A stretch of 64,000 nucleotides of DNA from Cryobacterium psychrophilum (GCF_004365915.1 NZ_SODI01000001.1:3501759-3565758), one strand, 5' to 3'. Counted from the first letter of the stretch, positions 43,299 through 53,019 are shown. Notes: generated by a model from the letters alone, not told the origin. Numbers and translations are program-made.

Positions 43299-44512
43299 CC
43301 GCGCTGCGCGAAGTGGTGATCTGCGAACCGTTGCGCACTCCGATCGGCCGGTTTGGCGGCGCATTCAAGACGGTCGCCCCCGCGGATCTGGCGGCCGCGG
43401 TCATCGCCGCGCTGATCGAACGCACCGGCCTCGATGGCGCCCTCGTCGATGACGTTATTTTCGGACAGGCCTATCCGACCGCCGAGGCGGCCCCGGTTGC
43501 TCGGGTCGCCGCCCTCAACGCCGGCCTGCCAGTGACCGTGGGCGGGGTGCAGGTTGATCGTCGGTGCGGTAGCGGGCTGCAGGCGGTGCTCGACGCCGCC
43601 ATGCAGGTGCAGACTGGCGTGAGTGATGTGGCCATCGCGGGCGGGGTCGATGTGATGAGCCAGGCACCGTTCTATACCGTTGACTCCCGCTGGGGTATCG
43701 CCGGAACCGCCGGCATGCTGCTGCGGGATGCCCTCGGCCGAGGCCGCGAAACCGCAGGAGGTCGGCACTACCCGGTGCCCGGTGGCATGCTCGAAACCGC
43801 CGAGAACCTGCGCCGCGACTACTCGCTCGACCGGGTCGAACAAGACGAACTCGCCGTCGAATCCCAGCGCCGCGCCCTCGCCGCCGTCGTCGACGGACGC
43901 TTTCTCGATGAGATCGTGCCGATCACCGTGCCCGGCCGCAAGGGGCCCGTGGTCGTCTCCGTCGACGAGACCCCGCGCGAAACCACGCTGGACGCCCTCG
44001 CCGGCTTGCAACCGATCATGGGCAAAGGGGATGCCGCCGCTACCGTAACCGCCGGCAACGCGAGCGGGCAGAATGACGCGGCAGCCGCCTGCATTGTTAC
44101 GACCCCGGAGCGCGCCGCCGAGCTCGGCCTGACCCCGGTGGTGCGCCTCGCGTCGTGGGCGCGGGCCGGCGTCGAACCCTCGTGCATGGGCCTCGGGCCA
44201 GTGCCGGCCACGAAGCTCGCGCTCGAGCGGGCCGGACTCACCCTCGCCGACATCGACCTGATCGAACTCAACGAGGCCTTCGCCGCGCAGGTGCTCGCCG
44301 TCTCCCGGGAATGGAACTTCACCGAAGCTGACTGGGAACGCACCAACGTCAACGGCTCCGGCATCTCGCTCGGTCACCCGGTCGGTGCGACCGGCGCCCG
44401 CATCCTCGCCACCGCCAGTCGCCACCTGCAGCGCACGGAAGGCCGATACCTGCTCGAAACCATGTGCATCGGCGGCGGACAGGGCCTCGCGGCGATCTTC
44501 GAGCGTGCCTAG
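43295..44512 (+). CDS. pcaF: beta-ketoadipyl-CoA thiolase
   Basis: 405 residues of the thiolase family. Acyl-carrying Cys in [15 protein letters not shown], active-site His in [15 protein letters not shown], and second catalytic Cys in [15 protein letters not shown]. It splits beta-ketoadipyl-CoA into succinyl-CoA and acetyl-CoA, the last step of the pathway. Final gene of the pob/pca operon. No clear terminator hairpin was found directly after it. Confidence 0.93.
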   Translation: MTALREVVICEPLRTPIGRFGGAFKTVAPADLAAAVIAALIERTGLDGALVDDVIFGQAYPTAEAAPVARVAALNAGLPVTVGGVQVDRRCGSGLQAVLDAAMQVQTGVSDVAIAGGVDVMSQAPFYTVDSRWGIAGTAGMLLRDALGRGRETAGGRHYPVPGGMLETAENLRRDYSLDRVEQDELAVESQRRALAAVVDGRFLDEIVPITVPGRKGPVVVSVDETPRETTLDALAGLQPIMGKGDAAATVTAGNASGQNDAAAACIVTTPERAAELGLTPVVRLASWARAGVEPSCMGLGPVPATKLALERAGLTLADIDLIELNEAFAAQVLAVSREWNFTEADWERTNVNGSGISLGHPVGATGARILATASRHLQRTEGRYLLETMCIGGGQGLAAIFERA

Positions 44513-44599
44513 GTGATTGACTCGAATCGATCGGCCCCCTGAGGCTGAGATGCCAGGCTGGCAAGACACTCTGGACGTCGGCCTGGCGGGATAGCTGCC

Positions 44600-44743
44600 G
44601 TGAAGACGATACTTGAGGCAGCGGCCAAAATACCGAAAACTGAGCTCACACGGGAGACGGTGGCCGCGAAGGAATGGATGAGCTTGGCCAAGGAGCGAGG
44701 ACTGGCCCGGGATGGGGCCGATGGGCTCGGGGCCCACACGTGA
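44600..44743 (+). pseudogene. IS256-family transposase, N-terminal remnant
   Basis: A 47-codon frame contains KTELTRETVAAKEWMSLAKE and RGLARDGADGLG. It lines up with KTEPTREEVAAKEWVRLAQE of the IS256 transposase at 53284-53582. It stops at 44741, where the conserved region should continue. Only the first tenth of the gene survives. Confidence 0.6.
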
Positions 44744-44896
44744 AAACTTGATGCACGCACGTTTATTCACCGTTTATTGAGTCGAGACTGGCCGATGTAG
44801 GTCGAGGTGTTTCGATAGAATGAGAGCAGATCTCACAAAGAACCCCCGGTCAGATTCAGATTAGTCGAGGTTTTCGGCGCCTGGGCAGACAGATCG

Positions 44897-44948
44897 AAAA
44901 GGGATCGTCGCAAGCCGTCGGTCCTGGGTTCGAGTCCTAGCCGCCCTA
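44897..44948 (+). other. 3' fragment of a tRNA gene (possible attachment-site scar)
   Basis: CTGGG-TTCGAGT-CCTAG (44924-44940) is a canonical T-arm with the TTCGA loop and five paired bases (one G-U). It is followed by CCGCCCT and discriminator A. No matching 5' acceptor strand (AGGGCGG) or D-arm lies upstream, so only the 3' part is present, as left by tRNA-targeting integrative elements. Confidence 0.6.
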
Positions 44949-46241
44949 CGTAAATTATTTGCTGTGACCAGCGCTTTTCGCGGTGGTGGCCCACCAAGCC
45001 CGCAACGTCGCGATGGATGGTCTCCGTGCTCAGATTGAGCGTGCTGGATTTCGAGTTGACTCGGTGAGCGGGTCGGTCATGTACGCGTCCCAGTCCAAGG
45101 TGTCGCGGAACCCGTCGGCGAGAAAATGGTCGCTGTGCCTCACCGCGGTATGAAAATTTTCCCACTGCCGGGCCTCGAACGCGGACAGGACGCTTGACGG
45201 TACGCGATGAGCAGAACGCCGAGGGCGTGAACGCAGCGCCGAAGGCATTCAGGATTGCTGTTGATGAATGGTCTGCTCACCATCAGGTACGGACGCCTGC
45301 GCCAGAATTCAGCGCGCGGTCTCGAGGGCGACGAGGCGTTTCTCAAGTGCAAGAGTGCTAGATATCATCGCGACTGCAAAGTATTCCAGGTCGACTTTCG
45401 TTCCGGCATCGGGTGCCAGAAGCAGGGTGTCGAGTAGCTTGCGTGTGATTGCGAGGCTTTCGGGCATGTCGTCGCGAAGGCGGCGATATTCGTCGACGTT
45501 TGTCATGGCCGGATCTTATACCTGCGCTGCCACACGCTGACAGAGCAACGCTGAAAGAGCGAGGAGCCTCGCGTGAGCGCCTACTCGCGTTCCTCGGCAC
45601 AGTCAACACCTGCCGACGAACCACGTCGGCGGTGAGCTTGACCGCGATATCGCGGTGAAACTTTGGATCCACCGGTTTCTGAACGGCCCTCGCCCTGTTC
45701 CATGAACGATTCCCTGCAAGGCGAGCCCGGGCGAGCCGTGCGGAGACGGCGTTCTTGAGGAGGGCTTGCGCGTGTTCTGACCGATTCCGGTAGGGGCGTG
45801 ATGGTGGTTATCGACAAAGTCCGCCCACGAAAGTGCGCACCGGTTCTCCACCACCACCGATCCCAAGATCCTCGCCCTGCCGGGCACGACCTGGATCAAC
45901 AAACCCATGGAGACCACGACCGCCGAGTTGGAGGAGCCACCAACCGATGTCGAATTAGCTGCCTAAACTCCCGCTGGATTCATCTGCCTTGACGGGATGG
46001 CAGTCGCGTCCGAAAAGCATGCGGCGACCGCAACCGACACCACCGCGCTCTTGTCGCCCTGGGAGCAGACAGTGGATGTGGTGACGCACCAGCTCTCGAC
46101 TATGGATTCGGCCCTATCGTTGGGATGGGGTTTCCCCGGGAACACCCGATCGTCCGGAATAGGACTGTAGTGGCGACACTCTCCGCGCCAACCTCCGACG
46201 AGACAATCACCTTGACAGCTACCGTGTCCCTCTATCGATGA
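44949..46241. other. degenerate region with little coding content
   Basis: Between the tRNA fragment and the small membrane protein I see scattered coding-like scraps only. Leftward around 45070-45200 a stretch reads FEARQWENFHTAVRHSDHFL. On the plus strand 45840-45966 reads DPKILALPGTTWINKPMETT and ends at a TAA. Neither has a supported start or a family I recognise. The one frame worth calling is 45309-45506. Confidence 0.4.
45309..45506 (-). CDS. small hypothetical helical protein
   Basis: 65 residues from an ATG at 45506. The sequence MTNVDEYRRLRDDMPESLAI..., then VDLEYFAVAMISSTLALEKRL, reads like a compact helical protein with balanced charges, unlike the shadow frames around it. No family, signal or partner is recognised. 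It sits among mobile-element scars and may be a remnant of a larger gene. Confidence 0.4.
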   Translation of the reverse strand: MTNVDEYRRLRDDMPESLAITRKLLDTLLLAPDAGTKVDLEYFAVAMISSTLALEKRLVALETAR

Positions 46242-46475
46242 CTACGGTACGGTGCCCGTGATCATCTTCAAGAGGGCGGCCGCCGCTGTCGAGAGCAGCG
46301 TCGTAGCGAACGCGGCGCCAGCTGCGACAGCGAGGCCGGAGCCCCAAACCACGAATCTATTGACGCTGTAGATGTCCCCTACGCGATCGAGGCCTAGGCC
46401 AGCCGATCGCAAGGAGCGCACATCGAATGCGAATCCGAGGGCGATGAATACGATTAGTACCTGAAGGAGCCGCAA
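46242..46475 (-). CDS. small predicted membrane protein
   Basis: 77 residues from an ATG at 46475. There are two hydrophobic segments (LLQVLIVFIALGFAF and GSGLAVAAGAAFATTLLSTAAAAL) separated by a charged linker with GLDRVGDIY. No family is recognised. It lies just outside the left end of the three-gene transposon, so it is probably the truncated or native neighbour of the insertion. Confidence 0.45.
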   Translation of the reverse strand: MRLLQVLIVFIALGFAFDVRSLRSAGLGLDRVGDIYSVNRFVVWGSGLAVAAGAAFATTLLSTAAAALLKMITGTVP

Positions 46476-46554
46476 AAGCAGAATCCCTTGCAGCTGTCGC
46501 CCGTCGCGTTATTTGACGATGGCGGCGTCATCTTCGGTGACGATGTCCGGGTGT

Positions 46555-46589
46555 AAAAAAGCCCCGCCGGTGGATTCCGGCGGGGCTTT
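46555..46589 (-). terminator. terminator of the transposon operon
   Basis: GCCCCGCCGG (46561-46570) pairs with CCGGCGGGGC (46577-46586) around a 6-base loop. On the minus strand it is followed by a run of T residues (46555-46560 AAAAAA on plus). It is a rho-independent terminator 43 bases after the ATPase stop. Confidence 0.85.
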
Positions 46590-46631
46590 CATCGTCATGT
46601 TGACGTGGTGGTCGTCACTCGCGACGCGGGG

Positions 46632-47444
46632 TCACTCGCTGTTCTCGGTGATCGCCGATTGCGCCGCGGCCAGGTCGACGATCGCCTTGTCGGCGGCGTA
46701 GGTCGCGATCAGCGCGGCGACGGCGAGGTTGTTCACCGCCCGCGGATAGCCCCGCGAGGCGAGGTGGATGGCATGGATCGCGTCGTCGGAGAAGAGCGGG
46801 TCTGACCGCCCCGCGAACTTGAGGTGTTGCCGGATGTAATCCGTCGTGTCGCCGGCGCCCATCCCGGTGATTGTGTAACGCGTGGAGATGCGTTGATCCA
46901 GCGCCGAGAGCACCGCGAGTTTCAGCCGGCGGCGGAGTGTGGGCTGGCCGATGAGGAGCATTGCGAAGTGCGACCCCGTGTCCATGTCGCTGTTGGTGAG
47001 CATGCGGAGCGCTTCGAGGTCGGTGTTGGTGAGCAGGTGCGCTTCATCGATCACGACCACGGGCAGGCGGGCGCGTTCGTCGAGTTCCCCGGCGAGCAGC
47101 GTCGCGGTTTGCGAGGCGAGCACTCCGGAGAAGAACGCCGGGGTTCCGCCGAGCGCGGTGACGATGCGGGTGTGGATGCCGCGCATCGTGATCGTCGGGT
47201 CTGGGATGTAGATCACCTGATGCCGGGAGGGTTCTAGCCCGGCGAGAGCAGCGCGAACAGCGACGGTTTTCCCGGCGCCGACTTCACCACTGATCACCCC
47301 GAGCTGACGCTGACTGACACACCAATCGATGCGGGCGATCGCTTCCCGGTGCGAGGGGTGCGGGTGCAGGGCTTGCGGTGGAATGTCCCGGGCGAAGGGC
47401 ATGCGGGTGAAGCCGTAGTGCGATTGCAACGTGTCGATACTCAT
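46632..47444 (-). CDS. transposition helper AAA ATPase (ExeA/TniB-like)
   Basis: 270 residues. Walker A GEVGAGKTVAVRAAL near residue 55, Walker B VVVIDEAHLL near 132, sensor region LIGQPTLRRRL, arginine-rich lid ALDQRISTRY. The N-terminus SHYGFTRMPFARDIPP is typical of ExeA-type ATPases used by transposons to pick targets and activate the transposase. The start overlaps the transposase stop by four bases. Confidence 0.85.
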   Translation of the reverse strand: MSIDTLQSHYGFTRMPFARDIPPQALHPHPSHREAIARIDWCVSQRQLGVISGEVGAGKTVAVRAALAGLEPSRHQVIYIPDPTITMRGIHTRIVTALGGTPAFFSGVLASQTATLLAGELDERARLPVVVIDEAHLLTNTDLEALRMLTNSDMDTGSHFAMLLIGQPTLRRRLKLAVLSALDQRISTRYTITGMGAGDTTDYIRQHLKFAGRSDPLFSDDAIHAIHLASRGYPRAVNNLAVAALIATYAADKAIVDLAAAQSAITENSE

Positions 47445-48976
47445 CGGGTCACCTCCGAAACGGTCGGCACGAAGACGACCTTGCGGGCCGTCGCGGTGGA
47501 CGCTTTGACGAAACTGATTGGCTCGCCAGCCATCGTGCCCTTATGGCGGGTCTCGACCAGGCGGAGGTAGTCGATGCCGGAGGCGGCGTTTTTCGCGCCG
47601 GTCTCGATGCTGTCGGCCGCGGCGGACGCGGCCTTCTTATGCACGTGCCGGCGAATTTCGCTGAGCACGGCTATGCCCGCCGGGACGCCGTTGCCGGCCG
47701 AGACGGTGATCAGCCCGGCGAGGTCGAAGGGGTCATAAACCAGTTCCACCCGTTTGCCGACGAGGAGCTGATCGACTTGGTAGGTGTTGGACTGCAACGA
47801 CACCGTCGCGGACTTCGTCACCGTGCGGATCGTCGACCAGCGGAATGCCTCCGCGATGACGGTCTTCTCTTTCCGCACCGGGCGTCGTCCTGCCCAGCTG
47901 GCATCCCAGCGTTGCAGCGGGGTTTGCCCCGTCGTGGAGTGGACGGCCTGGTGGTAAACCATCTCCACCCACGACGTGAACAACGCATTCAACTCATCCA
48001 GCGACGTCACCATGCTGCCCACCCCGGCATCGACCTCGCCGGTCGCGGTGTCGACGGTGGTGATCTCGGTGAGGAATTGCGAGTTGACGGTGTTGAAGAA
48101 CCGTTCGATCTTCCCGCGGCCCTGCGGACGATACGGCTTCGAATGCGTCAACCGGATTCCGAGGCGCGCGCAGGTCCGAGCGAGGGACTCGTCAACAAAA
48201 GCCGAGCCGTTATCGACGTAAATCGTGCCCGGGATACCGCGCGCTTCCAACGCCGGCCGGAGGGCCGCCGTGAGGCGGACGGAGTCTTCGGCGTAGGCCC
48301 ACCGGCCTGCCGTCACCACGCGGGTGTGGTCGTCGAGGAACGCGAACAGATACGTTTTCCGCCCGTTGATCCGGGGCCCGTGGAGGCCGTCACCGACCCA
48401 CATTTCGTTGGGGTAATCCGCCTCGAACCGGCCAAACACCTCGCGGACGCCGGTCGGGAGTTCCAGCGTGCGGAAGTGCCGCAGCAACGTCGACTCGCTC
48501 GGCGCGTCGCCGAGGGTGTCGATCATGATGCGCCGCACCTGCGCTGAGGTGCGGGCGGGCCGCTCCCGTTTCAGGGTCGCGGCCAAGGACAGGATCTGCG
48601 CCGGCGTCACGGCGCCCTGGGCGCGGCCGCGAGGTTTCAACGCGTCGAACCCGCCGGCCCGCCAAGCCCGAATCCACCGATCAATGGTGTCTTTGGAGAC
48701 CGTCACCGTGCCGCCGAACGGACCCGGATGCACCAAAGCCGCGAGGTCCCTGACCATCGGACCGCGCTGACGCGTGGTGACCGCGGCATCGGCGGCAGCG
48801 CGGATCAGCTGATACCGGAACAGGGCGATCTTCTCCGTCCGGTCGCGGCGCACTGCCGTTTCCGACGGTGACCCTGCTGGCGGCGGCACGAGCAAAGACA
48901 CGGCCGGGCGCGCCGGGGAAACCCGCGGCACCGCCGGCGGAACGATCGGCAGGCGTGCCGGTGGGATTGCGGGCAT
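47441..48976 (-). CDS. DDE (rve-type) transposase
   Basis: 511 residues from the ATG at 48976; the open frame continues upstream without support. A Pro-rich N-terminus is followed by helix-turn-helix segments (VSKDTIDRWIRAWRAGGFDALKP, TSAQVRRIMI). The catalytic core has Asp in MWVGDGLHGP, Asp in IYVDNGSAFVDESL and Glu in RPQGRGKIERFFNTV, then a Mu-type C-terminal beta domain (YQVDQLLVGKRVELVYDPF). It is the strand-transfer enzyme of the element. Confidence 0.86.
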   Translation of the reverse strand: MPAIPPARLPIVPPAVPRVSPARPAVSLLVPPPAGSPSETAVRRDRTEKIALFRYQLIRAAADAAVTTRQRGPMVRDLAALVHPGPFGGTVTVSKDTIDRWIRAWRAGGFDALKPRGRAQGAVTPAQILSLAATLKRERPARTSAQVRRIMIDTLGDAPSESTLLRHFRTLELPTGVREVFGRFEADYPNEMWVGDGLHGPRINGRKTYLFAFLDDHTRVVTAGRWAYAEDSVRLTAALRPALEARGIPGTIYVDNGSAFVDESLARTCARLGIRLTHSKPYRPQGRGKIERFFNTVNSQFLTEITTVDTATGEVDAGVGSMVTSLDELNALFTSWVEMVYHQAVHSTTGQTPLQRWDASWAGRRPVRKEKTVIAEAFRWSTIRTVTKSATVSLQSNTYQVDQLLVGKRVELVYDPFDLAGLITVSAGNGVPAGIAVLSEIRRHVHKKAASAAADSIETGAKNAASGIDYLRLVETRHKGTMAGEPISFVKASTATARKVVFVPTVSEVTR

Positions 48977-48987
48977 GAAGAGTCCTC

Positions 48988-49686
48988 TCAAACAGTGAAC
49001 ACGCCGATCACAGGGATATGGCCGGCGCTCCTGCCACCTTTCCCGCCGACCACGCCTTTGCGTAAGGGCCGATTGGTGTTGGGACCCGCAGCCCACCAGC
49101 TCGAGCAAAACAAGCGTCCGTTCGTCGTGGCGATCCCGGCCTGGATCCACGTCACCGCGACGGTCGCGGCAAACCGGCGCCCCAGTCCCGCGGCATACGC
49201 CATCAGCGCCGACAACGCCTCACCCCGGGCCGTGCCAGCAGGCTTGGGCCAGAGCACGACAGCGTCCGGCGCATCCCGCACCAACAAACCCGTGAACCTG
49301 TCCCCGATCGAAGCGGCCGACACGGCGAACGCGCGTAGCCAGCCGCGGACCGTCGAGACCGGTCTTCCGCAGCCCGCGGCAATCTTCCGGTGGCCCCAGC
49401 CCAGCGCTGCCTTCGCCTCGATCGCTGCCGCGATCACCTCAGCCGTATCGGCCCGCCGCGCGGCCAACCGCACCTCGAGGAGCACATGCGTGCCCTGGCA
49501 TGCCGTGCACCGGGAACGGCGCGGCCGGAGCCTGCGGCCCGCCCAATCCGTGCCGAGGCCGTCCCGAATGACGCGGTCCCTCGCCCACCCCCACGGGCGC
49601 AACCGGCCACCACAATCAGGGCACGCTACGCGCCCGACCCGCAGGTCCAACTCGACAACAACAGAATCATGACTTACCGTGAGCAT
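48988..49686 (-). CDS. zinc-ribbon helix-turn-helix protein of the transposon (DUF6431-like)
   Basis: 232 residues. An N-terminal zinc ribbon (CPDCGG near residue 22 and CTACQG near 61) is followed by a helix-turn-helix (ALGWGHRKIAAGCGRPVSTVRGWL) and a poorly conserved C-terminal region with CSSWWAAGPNTNRPL. It resembles proteins filed under DUF6431 that travel with actinobacterial transposases; this family name is from memory. It probably binds DNA, possibly the transposon ends. First gene of the operon. Confidence 0.7.
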   Translation of the reverse strand: MLTVSHDSVVVELDLRVGRVACPDCGGRLRPWGWARDRVIRDGLGTDWAGRRLRPRRSRCTACQGTHVLLEVRLAARRADTAEVIAAAIEAKAALGWGHRKIAAGCGRPVSTVRGWLRAFAVSAASIGDRFTGLLVRDAPDAVVLWPKPAGTARGEALSALMAYAAGLGRRFAATVAVTWIQAGIATTNGRLFCSSWWAAGPNTNRPLRKGVVGGKGGRSAGHIPVIGVFTV

Positions 49687-49809
49687 CAGCGCGGCCTTAC
49701 GCGTCAGAACGGCCCGGCGTGATCCGCAAAGATCGCACGCCGGGCCATTCGTCTATCCGGACATCGTCAGCCTGACGCCGCCGACGAGCAGATACCAAAT
49801 CCCGGCGCG

Positions 49810-52182
49810 CTAAAACCCATCGTCACCGGGGAAGACGCCTACGTCGTCATCCCGGGAGACGTACAACAGCAGCTCCGAAGTCCAGACGAACGGTATGAGG
49901 ATCACGATGGATTCGGTCGCTAGTAGAACTGTTGCCGTGAGGACTGCTTTGCTTATTCCGCGCGCGCCTCGGATCACAGGGAACAGAAAGCCGAAGGCAA
50001 AACCGTAGATCGGAAACCGAAGACCGATGATTGACGCTAGGCCACTCGTCAGGACCCACGGCCCATTTGCATCGTCCGCCAACGAGAGAATGTAGCTCAA
50101 GGGGCCGAGGGCGAAGGGCAGACCTGCGACTGTTGCTACAACTGCACCGAAGGCCCCGCGGCGAAGGGCGCCACGAGGCGTTCCGCCCCAGCTCATGGCC
50201 TCGGCGTTGGTGAGATGGTCAGCGTAGTGGTGCTTCATAATCTCGGATTTTGTCGCGTCGAGTTCAGCCGCTTTGACCTCGCCGGTGGCGATTGATTTTC
50301 GAAGTGAGTCTGCATAGTCTCGGTTCATTCGACGCTCGCCAACGGTTCGGGCGAACTCGCGCACGCCCGAACCGATACTGGCATCGCTCGGCGTGAACCA
50401 CCGTTCGTCGACGTTCTTGACCACGAGCAGGAGACCAGCCAGAACCGCACCGAGAAGCAAAGAAATCGGTAATCCGATGAAGGTTGTGGTGCGGAACAAA
50501 AGCACAACACCGACGAACACGAGGCCACGTCGTAACCACACGCCAACGTCTTTTCCTGCGCCCGACGTTCCCCCGATCAGCAGTACAGTGAGTGCGATGA
50601 TGATCGGGTCAATGAAGACGCGTGTCATTCCCCACGCGTCGTTAACGCCGACGGGACTATCTGGGCTAAATATTCGGGGGCCAGTCGTGGCGATGGCGAC
50701 CGTCGCGGTGGCTAGTATCAGCCCGCGACGTAGCGCACGATTGTGGACGTCGAGGATGCGCATAACGGAAGCCACCAGGGCTGATAGAGCTCCAGCGATC
50801 ACAGCGACAACGACGATGTGAGCCGCGACGTCGGTCCAGAATAGGTTGTGGATCGACGTTAAGGCTATGAAAGCGCTCGCTAAGCATGCTGCCGCGAGCC
50901 CGCCAAGAAGCGAGAACGCTCCGCCAAGGGCGCCGCTGAACAAAGAGCCGCCGACAGCGACCGCTGCGAAACCAATGGCGAACAACGGTAGAACCTGTTC
51001 AAAAAGCGTCGATGGACTCATGGTCCGACTGACCGGTAGCGAAAGTAGAAGTGAGATCGAAGCTACGCCGACGATGACCAGAGCAACCGTGATTCCTGTC
51101 GGTAACTTTAAGGAAGAGCGTGGCGATGGACGCCTAGGAAAGAGCAAACTCCAGATCCATGGGAGAGCCGCAGCCAGCATCACCGTCGACAAATTGCCCT
51201 GAGCAAAGCCCGCGACGAGCCACTCGCCCTGCGAAGCGTCTCGCGGCCTGTCTAAAGCGTTCAGCTGGTCTCCCCATTCGCTCAAGGCGCGATCTAGGTA
51301 GTCTGAGAGCGTAGCCAAGGAGAAGATGCCTAAGGCAGCGACAAGCGGGCCGATCTGAGTCCATGGCTGCGGTGTGTGCTCTGGTGTCGGACTACCGCGT
51401 CGTCTGCTCCTGAAAAGCCAAACGTAGAGGAGTATCCAAATGCCAGAGGCCCAGACCAATGATCCGAATCCGTACCTGTCTAACCAATTGCCTGCGACTG
51501 AAGGGGGTGGCTGCACGTCCGAAAGTGCGCCAGCCTGAGTGAAATTGAAACTCACACTTTCCCCAAGATTGCCACCGATTGGTACGACATCGGCTGTTTT
51601 CGCAGTTTGGGCGGCGATGAGCTCTCTCGGTCGCGCGCTGGTTAGATCCCATTGGTCTTCAAGCGCAAACCGTACATCTGCTTCTGCTGAGTAAGGGGGC
51701 CTGTAGGTCAGGACGAAGGGCACACGAAATTCATGCAGATTTTCTGACACCCATTGGAATGCGAGTGATGCTTGGTCCTGATCGGTGGCGGTAGTCACTA
51801 TCAAAGGCGTCGGCCGTAGTTCCAGATAGCCCGAGTTGCCGGAAAGTTCGATATACCCTGTCGCCGCGCCGATCGCCATCGGGTAGTCCCGCACCCACGC
51901 GAGTACATCGTCACGCAGTATTGCATCGTCGGCGTGCACCGTAAGATCGACCGTCACGATGACCCGGTCATCCGCAGCGACGTTGATAGCAATCTCACGT
52001 CCATCGGCTGATGCCCCATATACTGCTTGCCGCAATCGGTCGTTTTCAAGATCACCCACTGAGCCGAACCGCGCGCTACTTGCGGCCGAGACGGAGATCG
52101 TACCGAGCAGCAGAAGCGCTGACCCAAGCACTAATGAGATGGTTCTAAAAACCACTGGTTTCAACTTAGGCGCCGAGACCAT
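49810..52182 (-). CDS. large multi-pass membrane protein of unknown function
   Basis: 790 residues from an ATG at 52182. An N-terminal signal-like helix (TISLVLGSALLLLGTISVSAAS) leads into a soluble extracytoplasmic domain of ~200 residues. Then come many hydrophobic helices, a cytoplasmic charged segment near residues 620-660 (RRMNRDYADSLRKSIATGE) and further helices to the C-terminus. No catalytic motif or named family is recognised. It stands alone between two mobile elements, with lower-GC-looking codon choices in places, so recent acquisition is possible but unproven. Confidence 0.7.
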   Translation of the reverse strand: MVSAPKLKPVVFRTISLVLGSALLLLGTISVSAASSARFGSVGDLENDRLRQAVYGASADGREIAINVAADDRVIVTVDLTVHADDAILRDDVLAWVRDYPMAIGAATGYIELSGNSGYLELRPTPLIVTTATDQDQASLAFQWVSENLHEFRVPFVLTYRPPYSAEADVRFALEDQWDLTSARPRELIAAQTAKTADVVPIGGNLGESVSFNFTQAGALSDVQPPPSVAGNWLDRYGFGSLVWASGIWILLYVWLFRSRRRGSPTPEHTPQPWTQIGPLVAALGIFSLATLSDYLDRALSEWGDQLNALDRPRDASQGEWLVAGFAQGNLSTVMLAAALPWIWSLLFPRRPSPRSSLKLPTGITVALVIVGVASISLLLSLPVSRTMSPSTLFEQVLPLFAIGFAAVAVGGSLFSGALGGAFSLLGGLAAACLASAFIALTSIHNLFWTDVAAHIVVVAVIAGALSALVASVMRILDVHNRALRRGLILATATVAIATTGPRIFSPDSPVGVNDAWGMTRVFIDPIIIALTVLLIGGTSGAGKDVGVWLRRGLVFVGVVLLFRTTTFIGLPISLLLGAVLAGLLLVVKNVDERWFTPSDASIGSGVREFARTVGERRMNRDYADSLRKSIATGEVKAAELDATKSEIMKHHYADHLTNAEAMSWGGTPRGALRRGAFGAVVATVAGLPFALGPLSYILSLADDANGPWVLTSGLASIIGLRFPIYGFAFGFLFPVIRGARGISKAVLTATVLLATESIVILIPFVWTSELLLYVSRDDDVGVFPGDDGF

Positions 52183-52435
52183 CTCTGCTCCCTTTCATGC
52201 CGAGGAACTAGCTGGAAGATAGCAGGGAAACCGACTCCGCACTAGTGACGCAGCCGCGCCGTGCGCCACCTCACGAACGGCTGGGTTGTCACCGATGATC
52301 GTTTTAGTCGTGGCTTCATGGCCTGGTCAATTCCTGTCATCGCAATCCAGTTAGCGATGACCGAAACCAGCGTTGAAATCATCGCGCGCAGCATCACCGG
52401 GAGTGTCTCAGTAACGGTGTTTCCGGCGTTTTTCG

Positions 52436-53018
52436 TTAGTAGGATTCGGCGTTCGGCCAGCGCTCCTGAAACGTGATGGCGAAGGCGTTGAGAGCTGGCT
52501 TCCAATGCATCGTCCACCTTGTTCGGCCCACCCCGGTGGGGTCGAGACTGCGGGTCACGAGGTACAAGCATTTTAGAGCCGCTTGTTCGGTGGGGAAATG
52601 TCCTCGAGCTCGCACTGCTCGCCGGTAGCGGGCGTTGAGCGATTCGATCGCGTTGGTGGAGCAGATTACCTGGCGAATCTCGGGGTCATACGACAGGAAC
52701 GGGGTGAATTCTTCCCACCCCGATTCCCAGAGCCTGATAATCGCACCGTACTTCTTGCCCCAGGTTTCGGTCAGATCGTCCAACGCTGCGCGGGCGGCAT
52801 CGACAGAGCAGCGGTCTAGGTCGGTTTCACGGCCCGTTTCAGTGTGTCCCAGTCCTTCTTCGACGCGAGCCTGAACGTGTTCCGAAGCAGGTGAATGACA
52901 CACGTTTGCACCATCGTCAGCGGCCAGACGTTTCCCACGACGTCGTGCAGTCCTTTCAGACCGTCCCAGATCTTCACCACGATCGCGTCAATAAGGATCG
53001 CCGCGTAGACGCGGCGGT
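52436..53018 (-). pseudogene. IS256 transposase, C-terminal part
   Basis: The first piece (53018-52900) has VYAAILIDAIVVKI with a catalytic Asp, then jumps to WDGLKGLHDVVGNVWPLTMV and CVIHLLRNTF, so internal sequence is also missing. A frameshift near 52830 leads to AARAALDDLTETWGKKY, ICSTNAIESLNARYRRAVRA with the catalytic Glu region, and a normal C-terminus at 52436. Confidence 0.75.
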
Positions 53019-53019
53019 T

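Larger units (their letters stand above)
46521..49782 (-). mobile_element. three-gene DDE transposon (ATPase, transposase, zinc-ribbon protein)
   Basis: Three minus-strand genes form one unit, ended on the left by a terminator. Candidate terminal inverted repeats are GGCGGCGTCA...TGACGATGTCCGG at 46521-46550 and its reverse complement, with a 4-base shorter spacer, at 49757-49782. The gene content matches transposons that pair an rve-type transposase with an ExeA/TniB-like ATPase. Confidence 0.65.

Noticed and set aside
43214..44770. Leftward 518-residue open frame opposite pcaF
   Set aside because: It is the antisense shadow of pcaF and flanking DNA, with His/Gly/Arg-rich low-quality sequence and no domain.
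44833..45165. Leftward 110-residue frame containing GRLGLEPRTDGLRRS
   Set aside because: This is the well-known spurious translation of tRNA 3'-end DNA; the segment is explained by the tRNA fragment at 44897-44948.
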